From Bacteroidaceae bacterium HV4-6-C5C (lineage in GTDB: Bacteria > Bacteroidota > Bacteroidia > Bacteroidales > Bacteroidaceae), in NCBI GenBank assembly GCA_007896885.1, contig VOIU01000010.1, forward strand, positions 1 through 64,000: DNA of 64,000 bases, given 5' to 3'. Shown in pieces: positions 1 to 8,776 of this stretch. The position numbers were made by a program, and so were the translations under genes. The notes under the pieces were generated by a model, which did not search any database, had not been told where the DNA came from, and saw only the letters and a program-made list of their open reading frames with translations. Every line of letters begins with the position of its first letter. Within the stretch, counting starts at the first letter, position 1.

Positions 1-100
1 AGTGCTTTTTTCCATTTATCGTAGTACTTCAATACTTTGAGTCCGCTATTGTTGTACCAACTATAGCCATTGCGGCGTTCATAACCAATTTCCGATATAT
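1..100 (-). pseudogene. 3' fragment of a PL10 pectate lyase gene (left copy of direct repeat)
   Basis: These 100 bases are identical to 20388-20487, the 3' end of the intact PL10 pectate lyase gene. On the minus strand they encode the same C-terminal residues (ISEIGYERRNGYSW and onward). Identity stops abruptly at 100/101. The bases upstream in gene direction (101-305) have no lyase reading frame, only a short run that still reads NRRF before the shared part, which may be chance. The copy is therefore 5'-truncated. Its left end lies outside the window, so the full repeat length is unknown. Confidence 0.85.
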
Positions 101-305
101 ATTTCTACCTTTGGGAAAGCGCCTATTGTGGTGTTTATCATTGCTTTATTATTAAATTATCAAAAAGCTATAACGAATTAGCAAAATTACTTGTATTATT
201 AGTTTTTTATTATTAAACTTGCAGCGTGAATTTATTATAATCTCTTAATTAAAAGATTCATAATAAATATAATATAAATATAGAGCAAAAATATTCTATC
301 CAAAT
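101..305. promoter_or_regulatory. AT-rich leader of the LacI-family gene with dyad sequences
   Basis: No gene is seen here. The stretch holds a GCTA...TAGC dyad with a central CG (167-182) that resembles a site in the isomerase promoter, and a larger imperfect palindrome (about 230-268) centred on TTAATTAA. No clear TAnnTTTG promoter box was found, so the regulator's promoter is not placed. Confidence 0.4.
167..182. promoter_or_regulatory. Candidate LacI-family operator 1
   Basis: The 16 bases GCTATAACGAATTAGC have GCTA/TAGC arms around a central CG, the usual form of LacI-family operators. Twelve of 16 positions match the sequence at 1364-1379. It lies 124 bases upstream of the regulator's start, which would allow autoregulation. 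Binding is inferred, not shown. Confidence 0.4.
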
Positions 306-1325
306 ATGGCCTCAATAAAGAAAACTTCACTAAAAGATATTGCCAGAACTGCAGGTGTTTCTACAGCTTTAGTATCATTTGTATTAAATGGGAAGGGAAA
401 AGAATATCGTATAAATGAAGAAACTGCAGATCGTATTCTGGAAATTGCTCGTGAAATGAATTATCAGCCAAATCAGGCGGCAAAGAGCTTGCGTAGCGGC
501 AGAACTAAAACTATCGGTTTGGTCGTGTCTGATATTTCTAACCCTTTCTTTTCACAATTGGCTCGCGTATTAGAAGATGAAGCCGCTAAACGAGGCTATA
601 CAGTGTTTTTTGGTAGCTCGGATGAGAGTGTAGATAAGATGGAGCGTGTTTTAAATAGTCTCATAAACAAGGGTGTAGATGGATTAATAATTGTTCCTTG
701 TGAAAATTCGGAAAAATCTATTGCTGCTCTAGTAAATAATAAATTTCCTATTGTATTATTTGATCGTTATTTTTCAGGAATAAATGTTAGCTATGTTGCA
801 CTCAATAATTATAGTGCTGCATATGATGCGACTAAGTACCTTTTGGATGTTGGGTATAAATCGCCAGGCATAGTTGCGTATGATATTAATTTAATTCATA
901 TGAAAGAGCGTATTCGTGGTTATAAAAGTGCCATGGAAGATTATGGTAAAAAGCGTTCTATAAATGTATCTTACTTAAGGAATGATACTCCCCAAAAATC
1001 AGCGGACAAGATTCTTCCTAAAATGATCGAAACTGGAACAGATGCATTTCTGTTTGCTACCAATATGATTTCTCTTGCTTGTTTGTATGCTATTAAAAAT
1101 ATGGATCATGATCTTTCCAGCTCAATAGGATTAGTTGGTTTTGATGGATCGCCGGCTTTTGATTTTTTTAATCCGCCAGTATCTTATGTAAAACAACCAA
1201 TAGAAGTGCTGGTTCATAAGGCTCTCCAGATTTTGATTGATGTTATAGCCGATGGCAACACTGTTCAATCTGTTTTAGCTGAGAGTGAATTTGTGATTAA
1301 TAAATATATGGATTTGAAGGAGTAA
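306..1325 (+). CDS. LacI-family transcriptional regulator of the D-arabinan/pentose locus
   Basis: A DNA-binding repressor of 339 residues, normal for the family. Residues about 8-60 form the LacI helix-turn-helix and hinge (SLKDIARTAGVSTALVSFVL, then NYQPNQAAKSLRSGRT). From about residue 66 the protein is a periplasmic-binding-protein-like sugar sensor (TIGLVVSDISNPFF). The gene heads the run of isomerase, transporter, kinase, hydrolase and SusCD genes on the same strand, so it is the obvious local regulator. Two similar 16-base dyads, one in its own leader and one between the -33 and -7 boxes of the next gene, are candidate operators. The inducer is unknown; D-arabinose or an oligosaccharide or phosphate derivative would fit. 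A LacI regulator, rather than a hybrid two-component system or sigma/anti-sigma pair, is less usual for a SusCD locus. Confidence 0.92.
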   Translation: MASIKKTSLKDIARTAGVSTALVSFVLNGKGKEYRINEETADRILEIAREMNYQPNQAAKSLRSGRTKTIGLVVSDISNPFFSQLARVLEDEAAKRGYTVFFGSSDESVDKMERVLNSLINKGVDGLIIVPCENSEKSIAALVNNKFPIVLFDRYFSGINVSYVALNNYSAAYDATKYLLDVGYKSPGIVAYDINLIHMKERIRGYKSAMEDYGKKRSINVSYLRNDTPQKSADKILPKMIETGTDAFLFATNMISLACLYAIKNMDHDLSSSIGLVGFDGSPAFDFFNPPVSYVKQPIEVLVHKALQILIDVIADGNTVQSVLAESEFVINKYMDLKE

Positions 1326-1357
1326 GGTATAAATATGATCCTTAAAATATTTTTTTC

Positions 1358-1387
1358 TTTGTTGCTTAAACGATATAGCTATTTTTG
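1358..1387 (+). promoter_or_regulatory. Promoter of the isomerase operon, with candidate LacI operator in the spacer
   Basis: A TTTG -33 box (1358-1361) is followed after 18 bases by TATTTTTG (1380-1387), matching the Bacteroides TTTG / TAnnTTTG promoter. The spacer contains GCTTAAACGATATAGC (1364-1379), a CG-centred dyad related to 167-182. A repressor bound there would cover the promoter core. Start codon at 1414. Confidence 0.6.
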
Positions 1388-1413
1388 AAAACATATAACT
1401 TATAAATCTATTA

Positions 1414-3207
1414 ATGACCATGAGTAATTTGAGATTAATCGGTGGAAAACCGAAAATTGGAATCCGTCCTATTATCGACGGTCGTCGTGGAGGAATCCGC
1501 GAATCATTGGAAGATATGACCATGACAATGGCTCATAAAGTAGCTGAACTTTATTGTTCATCACTGCGTCATAGTGATGGGACTCCCGTGGAATGCGTAA
1601 TTGCGGATACCACTATCGGTGGTGTTGCTGAAGCTGCTATGGCAGCAGAAAAATTCCGCAACAACGGTGTCGGAGTGGTTCTTTCAGTGACTCCCTGTTG
1701 GTGCTATGGATTTGAAACGATTGACATGGACGAAGAAATGCCGAAAGCTATTTGGGGATTCAACGGTACGGAACGTCCAGGTGCCGTTTATCTGGCTTCT
1801 GCTTTAGCGGCACACACTCAGAAGGGGCTTCCTACTTTCGGAATTTATGGTCATGATGTGCAGGAGGTGGACAATATGGTTATTCCCGAAGATGTGGAAG
1901 AGAGACTGTTGCGTTTTGCTCGTGCCGGGCTTGCAGTGGCCACCCTGAAAGGAAAATCTTATCTCTCGATCGGTAGTGTGGCTATGGGTATTGCCGGTTC
2001 CATTCCCAATCCAGATTTCTTCCAGGAATATTTAGGCATGCGTAATGAATATGTAGATGCAAGTGAAATCGAACGCCGTGTCCAATTTGGCATTTACGAC
2101 CACGAAGAGTTTAAGCGTGCCATGAAATGGGCGGAGAAATACTGTAAGAGCAATGAAGGAACAGATTTCAACCCTGCACGTCTTCAATATTCCCGTGAGG
2201 AAAAGGATGAACGTTGGGAATATGTAGTGAAGATGACCCTTATCTTTCGCGATTTGATGATTGGGAATCCGAAATTGGCTGAAATCGGTTATGAGGAAGA
2301 AGCTATGGGCCACAATGCGATTGCAGGTGGATTCCAGGGACAACGCCAATGGACGGATTACAAACCGGACGGTGACTTTTCGGAAACTATTCTTAATACT
2401 TCTTTTGATTGGAATGGAATTCGTGAGGCATTTACTTTTGCTACAGAAAACGATACACTCAATTGCGTATCCATGCTTTTCGGCCACTTATTGACCAATA
2501 CAGCTCAGATTTTTGCAGATGTACGCAGCTACTGGAGCCCGAAAGCTGTAGAACGTGTGACCGGAAATAAATTGACAGGCAAGGCTGCCGATGGTTTCAT
2601 ACATCTTATCAATTCTGGTTCTTGTACGTTGGATGGAACAGGGCGTCAAACACGTAACGGCAAACCGGTTATGAAGCCTTTCTGGGAAATAACCGAAAAA
2701 GAGATGGAGGAATGCCTGGCAGCAACCAAATGGTATCCTGCATCACGTGAATATATGCGTGGGGGTGGTTATTCTTCACAATTCCTAACCCTTGGTGAAA
2801 TGCCTGTAACCATGTGCCGTTTGAATCTGGTGAAAGGACAAGGCCCCGTTCTTCAGATCGCGGAGGGTTGGACAGTCGGTCTCGACGCAGGGGTGTTCAA
2901 GGCGATTAATGAACGTACCGATCGTACTTGGCCATCTACATTCTTTGCTCCGCGCTTGACCGGGAAGGGTTATTTTCGTGATGTTTATTCCGTTATGAAT
3001 AATTGGGGAGCTAATCACGGGGCTATTGGTTACGGGCATGTGGGTGCCGACCTGATAACTTTGGCTTCAATGCTTCGGATACCTGTGTCCATGCACAATG
3101 TAGATGAAGAAAATATCTTCCGTCCAAGTGCTTGGTCGGCTTTCGGTGAAGATGTGGAAGGTAGCGATTATAGAGCTTGTAAAAATTACGGGCCACTCTA
3201 TAAATGA
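1414..3207 (+). CDS. fucI: L-fucose isomerase family protein, predicted D-arabinose isomerase
   Basis: Cytoplasmic Mn-dependent ketol-isomerase of 597 residues, close to the 591 of E. coli FucI. Family hallmarks run throughout: [16 protein letters not shown] at the N-terminus, [12 protein letters not shown] near residue 90, [15 protein letters not shown] near residue 300, NTSFDWNG near 330 and GYGHVGADL near 543. The family interconverts L-fucose and L-fuculose and also D-arabinose and D-ribulose. The neighbouring kinase is of ribulokinase type, no fuculose aldolase is present, and the hydrolases downstream belong to D-arabinan families, so I infer that D-arabinose is the physiological substrate. 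A second in-frame ATG at 1420 is an equally possible start. First gene of the operon; the next gene follows after 15 bases. Confidence 0.93.
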   Translation: MTMSNLRLIGGKPKIGIRPIIDGRRGGIRESLEDMTMTMAHKVAELYCSSLRHSDGTPVECVIADTTIGGVAEAAMAAEKFRNNGVGVVLSVTPCWCYGFETIDMDEEMPKAIWGFNGTERPGAVYLASALAAHTQKGLPTFGIYGHDVQEVDNMVIPEDVEERLLRFARAGLAVATLKGKSYLSIGSVAMGIAGSIPNPDFFQEYLGMRNEYVDASEIERRVQFGIYDHEEFKRAMKWAEKYCKSNEGTDFNPARLQYSREEKDERWEYVVKMTLIFRDLMIGNPKLAEIGYEEEAMGHNAIAGGFQGQRQWTDYKPDGDFSETILNTSFDWNGIREAFTFATENDTLNCVSMLFGHLLTNTAQIFADVRSYWSPKAVERVTGNKLTGKAADGFIHLINSGSCTLDGTGRQTRNGKPVMKPFWEITEKEMEECLAATKWYPASREYMRGGGYSSQFLTLGEMPVTMCRLNLVKGQGPVLQIAEGWTVGLDAGVFKAINERTDRTWPSTFFAPRLTGKGYFRDVYSVMNNWGANHGAIGYGHVGADLITLASMLRIPVSMHNVDEENIFRPSAWSAFGEDVEGSDYRACKNYGPLYK

Positions 3208-3222
3208 TAAAACGCGCGAATT

Positions 3223-4443
3223 ATGTTAACGGCAACTATAAAAACACCTCTGCTTGTAGGCGTAGCAGTTTTGCTTATGTCCTGCGGCGGGCAAAAAGAA
3301 TTCAAGATGGGAAGTTACGGATATGATGCCAAATTCCTGAAAGATAATGGTATCCAATATACAGAGCTGGTTTCAGAGGATAGAAATTCAAAAGTGATGG
3401 TGATTCCTGCATGGCAGGGAAGAGTAATGACGACTTCTGCTTCAGGGGATGAAGGTGATAGCTATGGGTGGATTAATTATCGCTTTATCCGCGAAGGTAA
3501 AGTCAATAAGCAATTTAATCCTGTCGGAGGTGAAGAACGTCTATGGCTGGGGCCTGAAGGTGGTCCTTTCTCGCTGTATTTTAAATCTCCTGAAAATCAG
3601 GTATATGAAAATTGGGTGGTCCCGACTGTATTCGATACGGAGAGCTTTAATGTCAGGTCACAAGATAAGAAACATATCCACATTGAAAAAGAAGCGCATT
3701 TGACGAATGCATCCGGTACCGTTTTCGATATAAATATTGACCGTACTGTAACATTGATGACTTTTGATGAGGTTACTTCTGATTTTGGCATTACGCTTTC
3801 GGATGAAATGAAGATGGTAGCCTATAAAACGGATAATAAGATTACTAATATTGGAAAGAACTCATGGACAGAGAAAAGTGGTCTCGTATCTGTTTGGATG
3901 CTTGGTATGTTTAATCCGACTCCTACGACAACGGTGTTTATTCCGTATAAAAAGGATGCGCAGGGCCCGATTGTCAACGATGAATATTTCGGTAAAATAC
4001 CAGCAAATAGACTCACAAAAGAGAATGGTATTATCTATTTTAAGATAGACGGCAAATATCGTTCAAAATTGGGTTTGCCTACTAACCGCGCAATGGGCTT
4101 ATGTGGTAGTTATGACTCTTCCAAAGGGGTATTGACAATCTTGTGGTGTAGTCTTCCTAAAACTCCTGTTTCTTATGTAAATGGGCAATGGGGCTCTCAA
4201 AAAGATCCATTTGCTGGAGATGTTATCAATTCATACAATGATGGTCCGATAGAAGACGGCTCGATTATGGGGCCGTTCTATGAAATTGAGACTTCTTCTC
4301 CGGGTGCGGAATTAGCTCCAGGCACATCGCTAGTTCATACACAAAAAATCGTCCACATACAAGGTACTGAAAGGCAACTTTCTTCTATTGTAAAGTCTGT
4401 GTTTAATGCTGATTTGAAAGTGATTGAATCTAAATTTCAATAA
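3223..4443 (+). CDS. Lipoprotein with mutarotase-like features (resembles DUF6786)
   Basis: A 406-residue exported lipoprotein: hydrophobic signal followed by lipobox LLMSC near residue 21. The mature part has a beta-rich pattern with GGEERLWLGPEGG near residue 106 and AWQGRVMTTS near residue 66, resembling the galactose-mutarotase/aldose-epimerase fold, and it looks like the Bacteroidota family called DUF6786, which I name from memory. It lies between the isomerase and the sugar symporter, 15 and 24 bases from them. A role in sugar binding or anomer conversion at the membrane is plausible but inferred. Confidence 0.65.
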   Translation: MLTATIKTPLLVGVAVLLMSCGGQKEFKMGSYGYDAKFLKDNGIQYTELVSEDRNSKVMVIPAWQGRVMTTSASGDEGDSYGWINYRFIREGKVNKQFNPVGGEERLWLGPEGGPFSLYFKSPENQVYENWVVPTVFDTESFNVRSQDKKHIHIEKEAHLTNASGTVFDINIDRTVTLMTFDEVTSDFGITLSDEMKMVAYKTDNKITNIGKNSWTEKSGLVSVWMLGMFNPTPTTTVFIPYKKDAQGPIVNDEYFGKIPANRLTKENGIIYFKIDGKYRSKLGLPTNRAMGLCGSYDSSKGVLTILWCSLPKTPVSYVNGQWGSQKDPFAGDVINSYNDGPIEDGSIMGPFYEIETSSPGAELAPGTSLVHTQKIVHIQGTERQLSSIVKSVFNADLKVIESKFQ

Positions 4444-4467
4444 CCTAAGAGTAAAATAAACACGAAT

Positions 4468-5898
4468 ATGAAATCGGACAGAGTACTACCAAAAGGGATT
4501 CTTTTCCCCTTTATTTTGTTGACGACCTTGTTTTTTGCATGGGCAATTCCGAATAATCTTACAGATACCATGCTTGCCGCGTTTAAACGTATCATGAGTA
4601 TGAGCGATTCGAAAACGGCTTGGATACAGGTTGTGTGTTATTTGTTAGGCTACGGATTTTGTGCTATTCCCGGGGCATTGTTTATCAAAAGATATACTTA
4701 TAAATCGGGCGTGATGCTAGGACTGGGATTATATGCATTTGGAGCTATTTTATTCTACCCAGCCATGTTGTGCTCAAATGTGGATGTTAAATTTAGTTTT
4801 TTCATATACTTGTTAGCCATATTTGTACTATTTGCTGGGCTTTCCGTATTGGAGACGTCTACTAATTCTTATGTCCTGGCTATTGGTCCCGAAAGTACAG
4901 CTACGCGTCGCCTAAACTTATCCCAATCGTTCAATCCGTTCGGAGCTATTGCAGGAGGAATTATAAGTCAGGTATTTATCCTCTCGAAACTTAATGTGAT
5001 GACTGCTTCCGAACGTGCCCGGATTCCGGTGGAAAAATTAGTGGCTATTCAGAGTAGAGAGTTGAGTGCCATAACCCACACTTATGTCATCCTGGGATTG
5101 GTGATGTTAATACTTTTGTTTGCCATTCGGCTTACTAAAATGCCGAACCTTAGGGAAAACGGAGAGAAACTGGAACTGGTTGCAACTTTTCGTCGGCTTG
5201 CGAAGAATAAAAATTATATATGGGGGGTTGTGGCGCAATTCTTTTATGTAGGCGCTCAGGTGGCAGTTTGGTCCTTTACCATCCGTTATGCCATGCAGCA
5301 ATTCAATTTCGACGGTATTTTGGCCAGTTTGGGAAATTCCGCAACTCCTGAAATGGTGGTAAAAACTTTACGTCATGTGGAACCAGTGGCGGCAGGATTT
5401 TATAATTGTTGTGAAGGATTGGGGCTTTATAATTTGTTGCCACGTACGGCGGAACAGGCTGCGGCAACCTATTATATTATCTCACTTATATTTTTTGTCA
5501 TTATGCGTTTCGCTTGTACAGGATTGATGAAATACGTGAAAGCATATAGATTGCTAATCGGCCTTGCTATTCTTGCTGTTATGTGTTGTCTAGGAGCAAT
5601 AGTAGGCAAAGGTGCTTTTGGAGTCTATTGCCTGGTATGTATTTCCGGTTGTATGTCATTAATGTTTCCCACTATCTATGGCTTCGGGCTTTCAGGATTG
5701 GGCGGAGACACAAAAATTGGCGGTTCGGGAATGGTGTTGTCTATTGCTGGTGCTGCAGTTCTTACCCAAGTACAAGGCATTGTTTCAGACCATACGGGTA
5801 GTATCATGAGCGCCTATATCATTCCGGCCATAGCATTTACGGTCATTGCGTTTTACGCATATTTTGTTGCAAGAAAGCAAGAGTTAAAAATGAAATAA
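4468..5898 (+). CDS. fucP: FucP-type MFS sugar:H+ symporter
   Basis: Inner-membrane major facilitator transporter of 476 residues with about 12 hydrophobic segments. The start (LFFAWAIPNNLTDTMLAAF) is typical of the FucP branch, as is the ETSTNSYVLAIGPE stretch near residue 130. Known FucP proteins carry L-fucose and, in E. coli, also D-arabinose. Here it sits between the lipoprotein and the kinase with gaps of 24 and 8 bases, so it probably imports the pentose released in the periplasm. D-arabinose is inferred as cargo from the surrounding genes; fucose cannot be ruled out from sequence alone. Confidence 0.9.
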   Translation: MKSDRVLPKGILFPFILLTTLFFAWAIPNNLTDTMLAAFKRIMSMSDSKTAWIQVVCYLLGYGFCAIPGALFIKRYTYKSGVMLGLGLYAFGAILFYPAMLCSNVDVKFSFFIYLLAIFVLFAGLSVLETSTNSYVLAIGPESTATRRLNLSQSFNPFGAIAGGIISQVFILSKLNVMTASERARIPVEKLVAIQSRELSAITHTYVILGLVMLILLFAIRLTKMPNLRENGEKLELVATFRRLAKNKNYIWGVVAQFFYVGAQVAVWSFTIRYAMQQFNFDGILASLGNSATPEMVVKTLRHVEPVAAGFYNCCEGLGLYNLLPRTAEQAAATYYIISLIFFVIMRFACTGLMKYVKAYRLLIGLAILAVMCCLGAIVGKGAFGVYCLVCISGCMSLMFPTIYGFGLSGLGGDTKIGGSGMVLSIAGAAVLTQVQGIVSDHTGSIMSAYIIPAIAFTVIAFYAYFVARKQELKMK

Positions 5899-5906
5899 AG
5901 GCGAAA

Positions 5907-7550
5907 ATGAAACAGAATAATTATGTTTTAGGGATCGATTTTGGTACGGATTCTTGCCGTGTCCTTGTTGTTGACGCTAATAACGGGCATGAAAAGTCGT
6001 TAGGAGTGAGTTTTTATCCCCGTTGGAGAATAGGGCTCTACTGTGATGAGCATAATAATCGTTATCGTCAACACCCTAGAGATTATATAGAGTCAATGAT
6101 AAATGCTGTACATATAGCTTTGGCTCAATTGTCTACTGAGGAGATTGCATCTATTAAAGGTTTGTGCTTTGATACGACTGGTAGTACTCCTGCATTAACG
6201 GACAATCAAGGTCTGCCATTGGCTTTGAAGCCTGAGTTTGAAGATGACCCGGACGCCATGTTTATTTTATGGAAAGATCACACGGCAGTGTATGAAGCAG
6301 AACAGATTAATAAATTAGTAAAAGAACGCAATCTTGATTACCTACTCTATGAGGGTGGTACTTATTCTTCCGAATGGGTATGGTCGAAAGTACTGCATGT
6401 TGTGAATACGAATGCAGCAGTGAAAGCTGCTGCTTACTCATGGGTGGAACATTGCGATTGGATGACTGGTTTAGTGACCGGCAACATGATTCCGGAGAAA
6501 ATGTTACGTAGCCGTTGTGCCGCCGGTCATAAAGCCATGTGGCATGAGAGTTGGGGACTTCCTTCTGCAAGATTCTTGTCTGAACTCAATCCGGCCTTAG
6601 CGGAAATGCTTCCATATCTTTTCACTCAAACATATACTAGTGATGTCAAAGCAGGTACTTTAACTCCTGAATGGGCAGCCAGACTCGGTTTGCCGGAAGG
6701 TATAGCCGTATCTGTAGGGGCTTTAGATGCCCACATGGGTGCTGTGGGGGCATCCGTTGCTCCGGGGGTATTGACTCGTATTATCGGTACTTCTACTTGC
6801 GATATAATGATTGCAGAGAAAAATGAAGTAGGAGATCGTTGTATAAAAGGAATCTGTGGGCAAGTCGACGGTTCCGTTCTTCCGGGCTTTATTGGTTTTG
6901 AAGCCGGCCAATCTGCCTTCGGTGATATATATGCTTGGTTTAAGAAAACACTTGCATGGCCTTTGAAAAACATTTCTGACGAGAGTGAAAAACAGAAAAT
7001 ACTGGATGTTATGTTAAACGATCTTACTCGGGAAGCTCAAGCATTGCAGCCTTCTGTAGATAGCCTTGTTGCTTTAGACTGGATGAATGGTCGTCGTACT
7101 CCGAATGCTGACCAAAGTGTGAAAGGCATAATTGCTGGACTTACTTTGGGAAGTATTGCACCCGAAATATTCAGGTCACTGGTTGAGGCTACAGCTTTCG
7201 GTTCTCGTCGCATTGTAGAACATATGAAAGAACAAGGGTTACGTATTGATTCTATCAATGCCATTGGAGGCATCAGTAAGAAAGCTCCTTTTGTAATGCA
7301 GACTTTAGCTGATGTGTTAGGCCTGCCAATTCGGGTGATCCGTTCTGAACAAACTTGCGCCTTGGGTGCGGCTATGTTCGCTGCTGTAGCAGCCGGTATC
7401 TATTCTACGATTGCAGAAGCTGTAAATCAGATGGGATCGGATATTGAAGCCAAATATCAGCCGGATACCAGTCGATTTGCTACCTATGAAGTACTGTATC
7501 GAAAATATATGGAATTAGCAAAGCTCGCTGAAACTATCAATATTATGTAA
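5907..7550 (+). CDS. araB: AraB-type ribulokinase (FGGY family)
   Basis: Cytoplasmic ATP-dependent sugar kinase of 547 residues. It tracks E. coli AraB closely: GIDFGTDSCRVLVVD at the N-terminus, YPRW and HPRDYIESM soon after, DTTGSTPALTD near 90, LWKDHTAV near 115, GTSTCDIMIA near 295 and GGISKKAPFVMQ near 455. AraB phosphorylates D- and L-ribulose. With a FucI-type isomerase upstream, the predicted product is D-ribulose 5-phosphate, which enters the pentose phosphate pathway directly. No araA, araD or fucA is in the cluster. The kinase of the well-known Bacteroides fucose operon is of the rhamnulo/fuculokinase type, so this one argues against a simple fucose role. Confidence 0.92.
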   Translation: MKQNNYVLGIDFGTDSCRVLVVDANNGHEKSLGVSFYPRWRIGLYCDEHNNRYRQHPRDYIESMINAVHIALAQLSTEEIASIKGLCFDTTGSTPALTDNQGLPLALKPEFEDDPDAMFILWKDHTAVYEAEQINKLVKERNLDYLLYEGGTYSSEWVWSKVLHVVNTNAAVKAAAYSWVEHCDWMTGLVTGNMIPEKMLRSRCAAGHKAMWHESWGLPSARFLSELNPALAEMLPYLFTQTYTSDVKAGTLTPEWAARLGLPEGIAVSVGALDAHMGAVGASVAPGVLTRIIGTSTCDIMIAEKNEVGDRCIKGICGQVDGSVLPGFIGFEAGQSAFGDIYAWFKKTLAWPLKNISDESEKQKILDVMLNDLTREAQALQPSVDSLVALDWMNGRRTPNADQSVKGIIAGLTLGSIAPEIFRSLVEATAFGSRRIVEHMKEQGLRIDSINAIGGISKKAPFVMQTLADVLGLPIRVIRSEQTCALGAAMFAAVAAGIYSTIAEAVNQMGSDIEAKYQPDTSRFATYEVLYRKYMELAKLAETINIM

Positions 7551-7568
7551 ACCATTAATCTATTTATC

Positions 7569-8750
7569 ATGAAAATCAAATCTATTATCTTGACAATTAT
7601 GTATTTTCTTCCCATGGGTATTTATGCTCAACATGACTATTCATTTAATGGATTGGATATGAACATGGGAAATTTATCCCGACTATCCAATGCGAAAACT
7701 TATTCTATCAGTTCCGAAAATTTTACAGGTGAAAAGGGTAAGGGTGGTATGGCAGATCCTGTTACTGACAGGGATAAACGCAATATTGCTAACTCATGGG
7801 GTGCAGCGACCACTTTAGGAAAAGGTTGGAAGGTTAATCCTTTTATCATAGTAAAACCAGGAGAAACAATAACGATTGCAAATATTGAAGGTCCTGGAGC
7901 CATTCAACAAATTTGGATGACTCCGACAGGAAACTGGCGCTTTTCCATTATCAGGATGTATTGGGATGATGAGAAAGAACCGTCTGTTGAATGTCCCGTA
8001 GGAGATTTCTTTTGTAGCGCATATAACGAATATGCACAATTGTCTTCTTTGGCCGTTTGTGTAAATCCAGGTAGTGCTTTCAACTGCTACTGGAAGATGC
8101 CTTTTCGTAAAAAAGCGCGAATAACATTGGAGAATATCAATACTAGAGATGAAATGCGTTTATATTATCAAGTTAATTATACTTTGACACAAGTTCTTGA
8201 AGATGAGGCCTATTTTCATGCACAGTTCCGTCGCTCCAATCCGACTAAAGGTTCACTACACACATTGATAGATGGAGTAAAAGGTAAAGGTCAGTATGTT
8301 GGTACTTATCTGGCTTGGCGAGTAAATGATAATTGTTGGTGGGGTGAAGGTGAAATAAAATTCTATATGGATGGTGATAAAGAATATCCGACCATTTGTG
8401 GTACGGGGACAGAAGACTATTTCTGTGGATCATATAATTTTGAGAATCAAAAGACTCATCAATATCAAGAATTTACTACACCATATGCAGGAATGCATCA
8501 AGTAATTCGCCCTGATGGATTATATCATGCAGTTACTGCTTTTGGTCTCTATCGTTGGCATATTTTGGACCCGATACGTTTTGATAAAGATTTGAAAGTA
8601 ACGATACAAGATTTGGGATGGCGTCATGATGGGCGTTATAATAATCAGAAGTCTGACATTGCATCAACTGTATTTTGGTACCAGACAGAGCCTCATGCAA
8701 AATTCCCTTCTTTACCGAGTAAAGATGAATTAGAAATTCCGAAATGGTGA
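7569..8750 (+). CDS. DUF2961/GH172 glycoside hydrolase, predicted exo-D-arabinofuranosidase
   Basis: A 393-residue exported hydrolase with a cleavable signal peptide (about residues 1-20, ending IYAQ). It has the DUF2961 signature: GPGAIQQIWMTP near residue 112, FYMDGD near 265 and GTGTEDYFCGSYNF near 280, with the conserved Glu of the GTG(T/S)EDYF motif intact. DUF2961 is now GH172, whose members cleave alpha-D-arabinofuranosides or alpha-D-fructofuranosides. With a second GH172 and a GH183 protein in the same locus, removal of terminal D-arabinofuranose is the best prediction. It lies 18 bases after the kinase gene and 26 before the mannosidase gene. Confidence 0.88.
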   Translation: MKIKSIILTIMYFLPMGIYAQHDYSFNGLDMNMGNLSRLSNAKTYSISSENFTGEKGKGGMADPVTDRDKRNIANSWGAATTLGKGWKVNPFIIVKPGETITIANIEGPGAIQQIWMTPTGNWRFSIIRMYWDDEKEPSVECPVGDFFCSAYNEYAQLSSLAVCVNPGSAFNCYWKMPFRKKARITLENINTRDEMRLYYQVNYTLTQVLEDEAYFHAQFRRSNPTKGSLHTLIDGVKGKGQYVGTYLAWRVNDNCWWGEGEIKFYMDGDKEYPTICGTGTEDYFCGSYNFENQKTHQYQEFTTPYAGMHQVIRPDGLYHAVTAFGLYRWHILDPIRFDKDLKVTIQDLGWRHDGRYNNQKSDIASTVFWYQTEPHAKFPSLPSKDELEIPKW

Positions 8751-8776
8751 CTTTGTAGTACTAAAAAGATAATATA

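Noticed and set aside
1414..7550. Reading the operon as a plain L-fucose operon
   Set aside because: The isomerase and transporter would fit, but the kinase is AraB-like, no aldolase is present and the downstream hydrolases are D-arabinan families rather than fucosidases.
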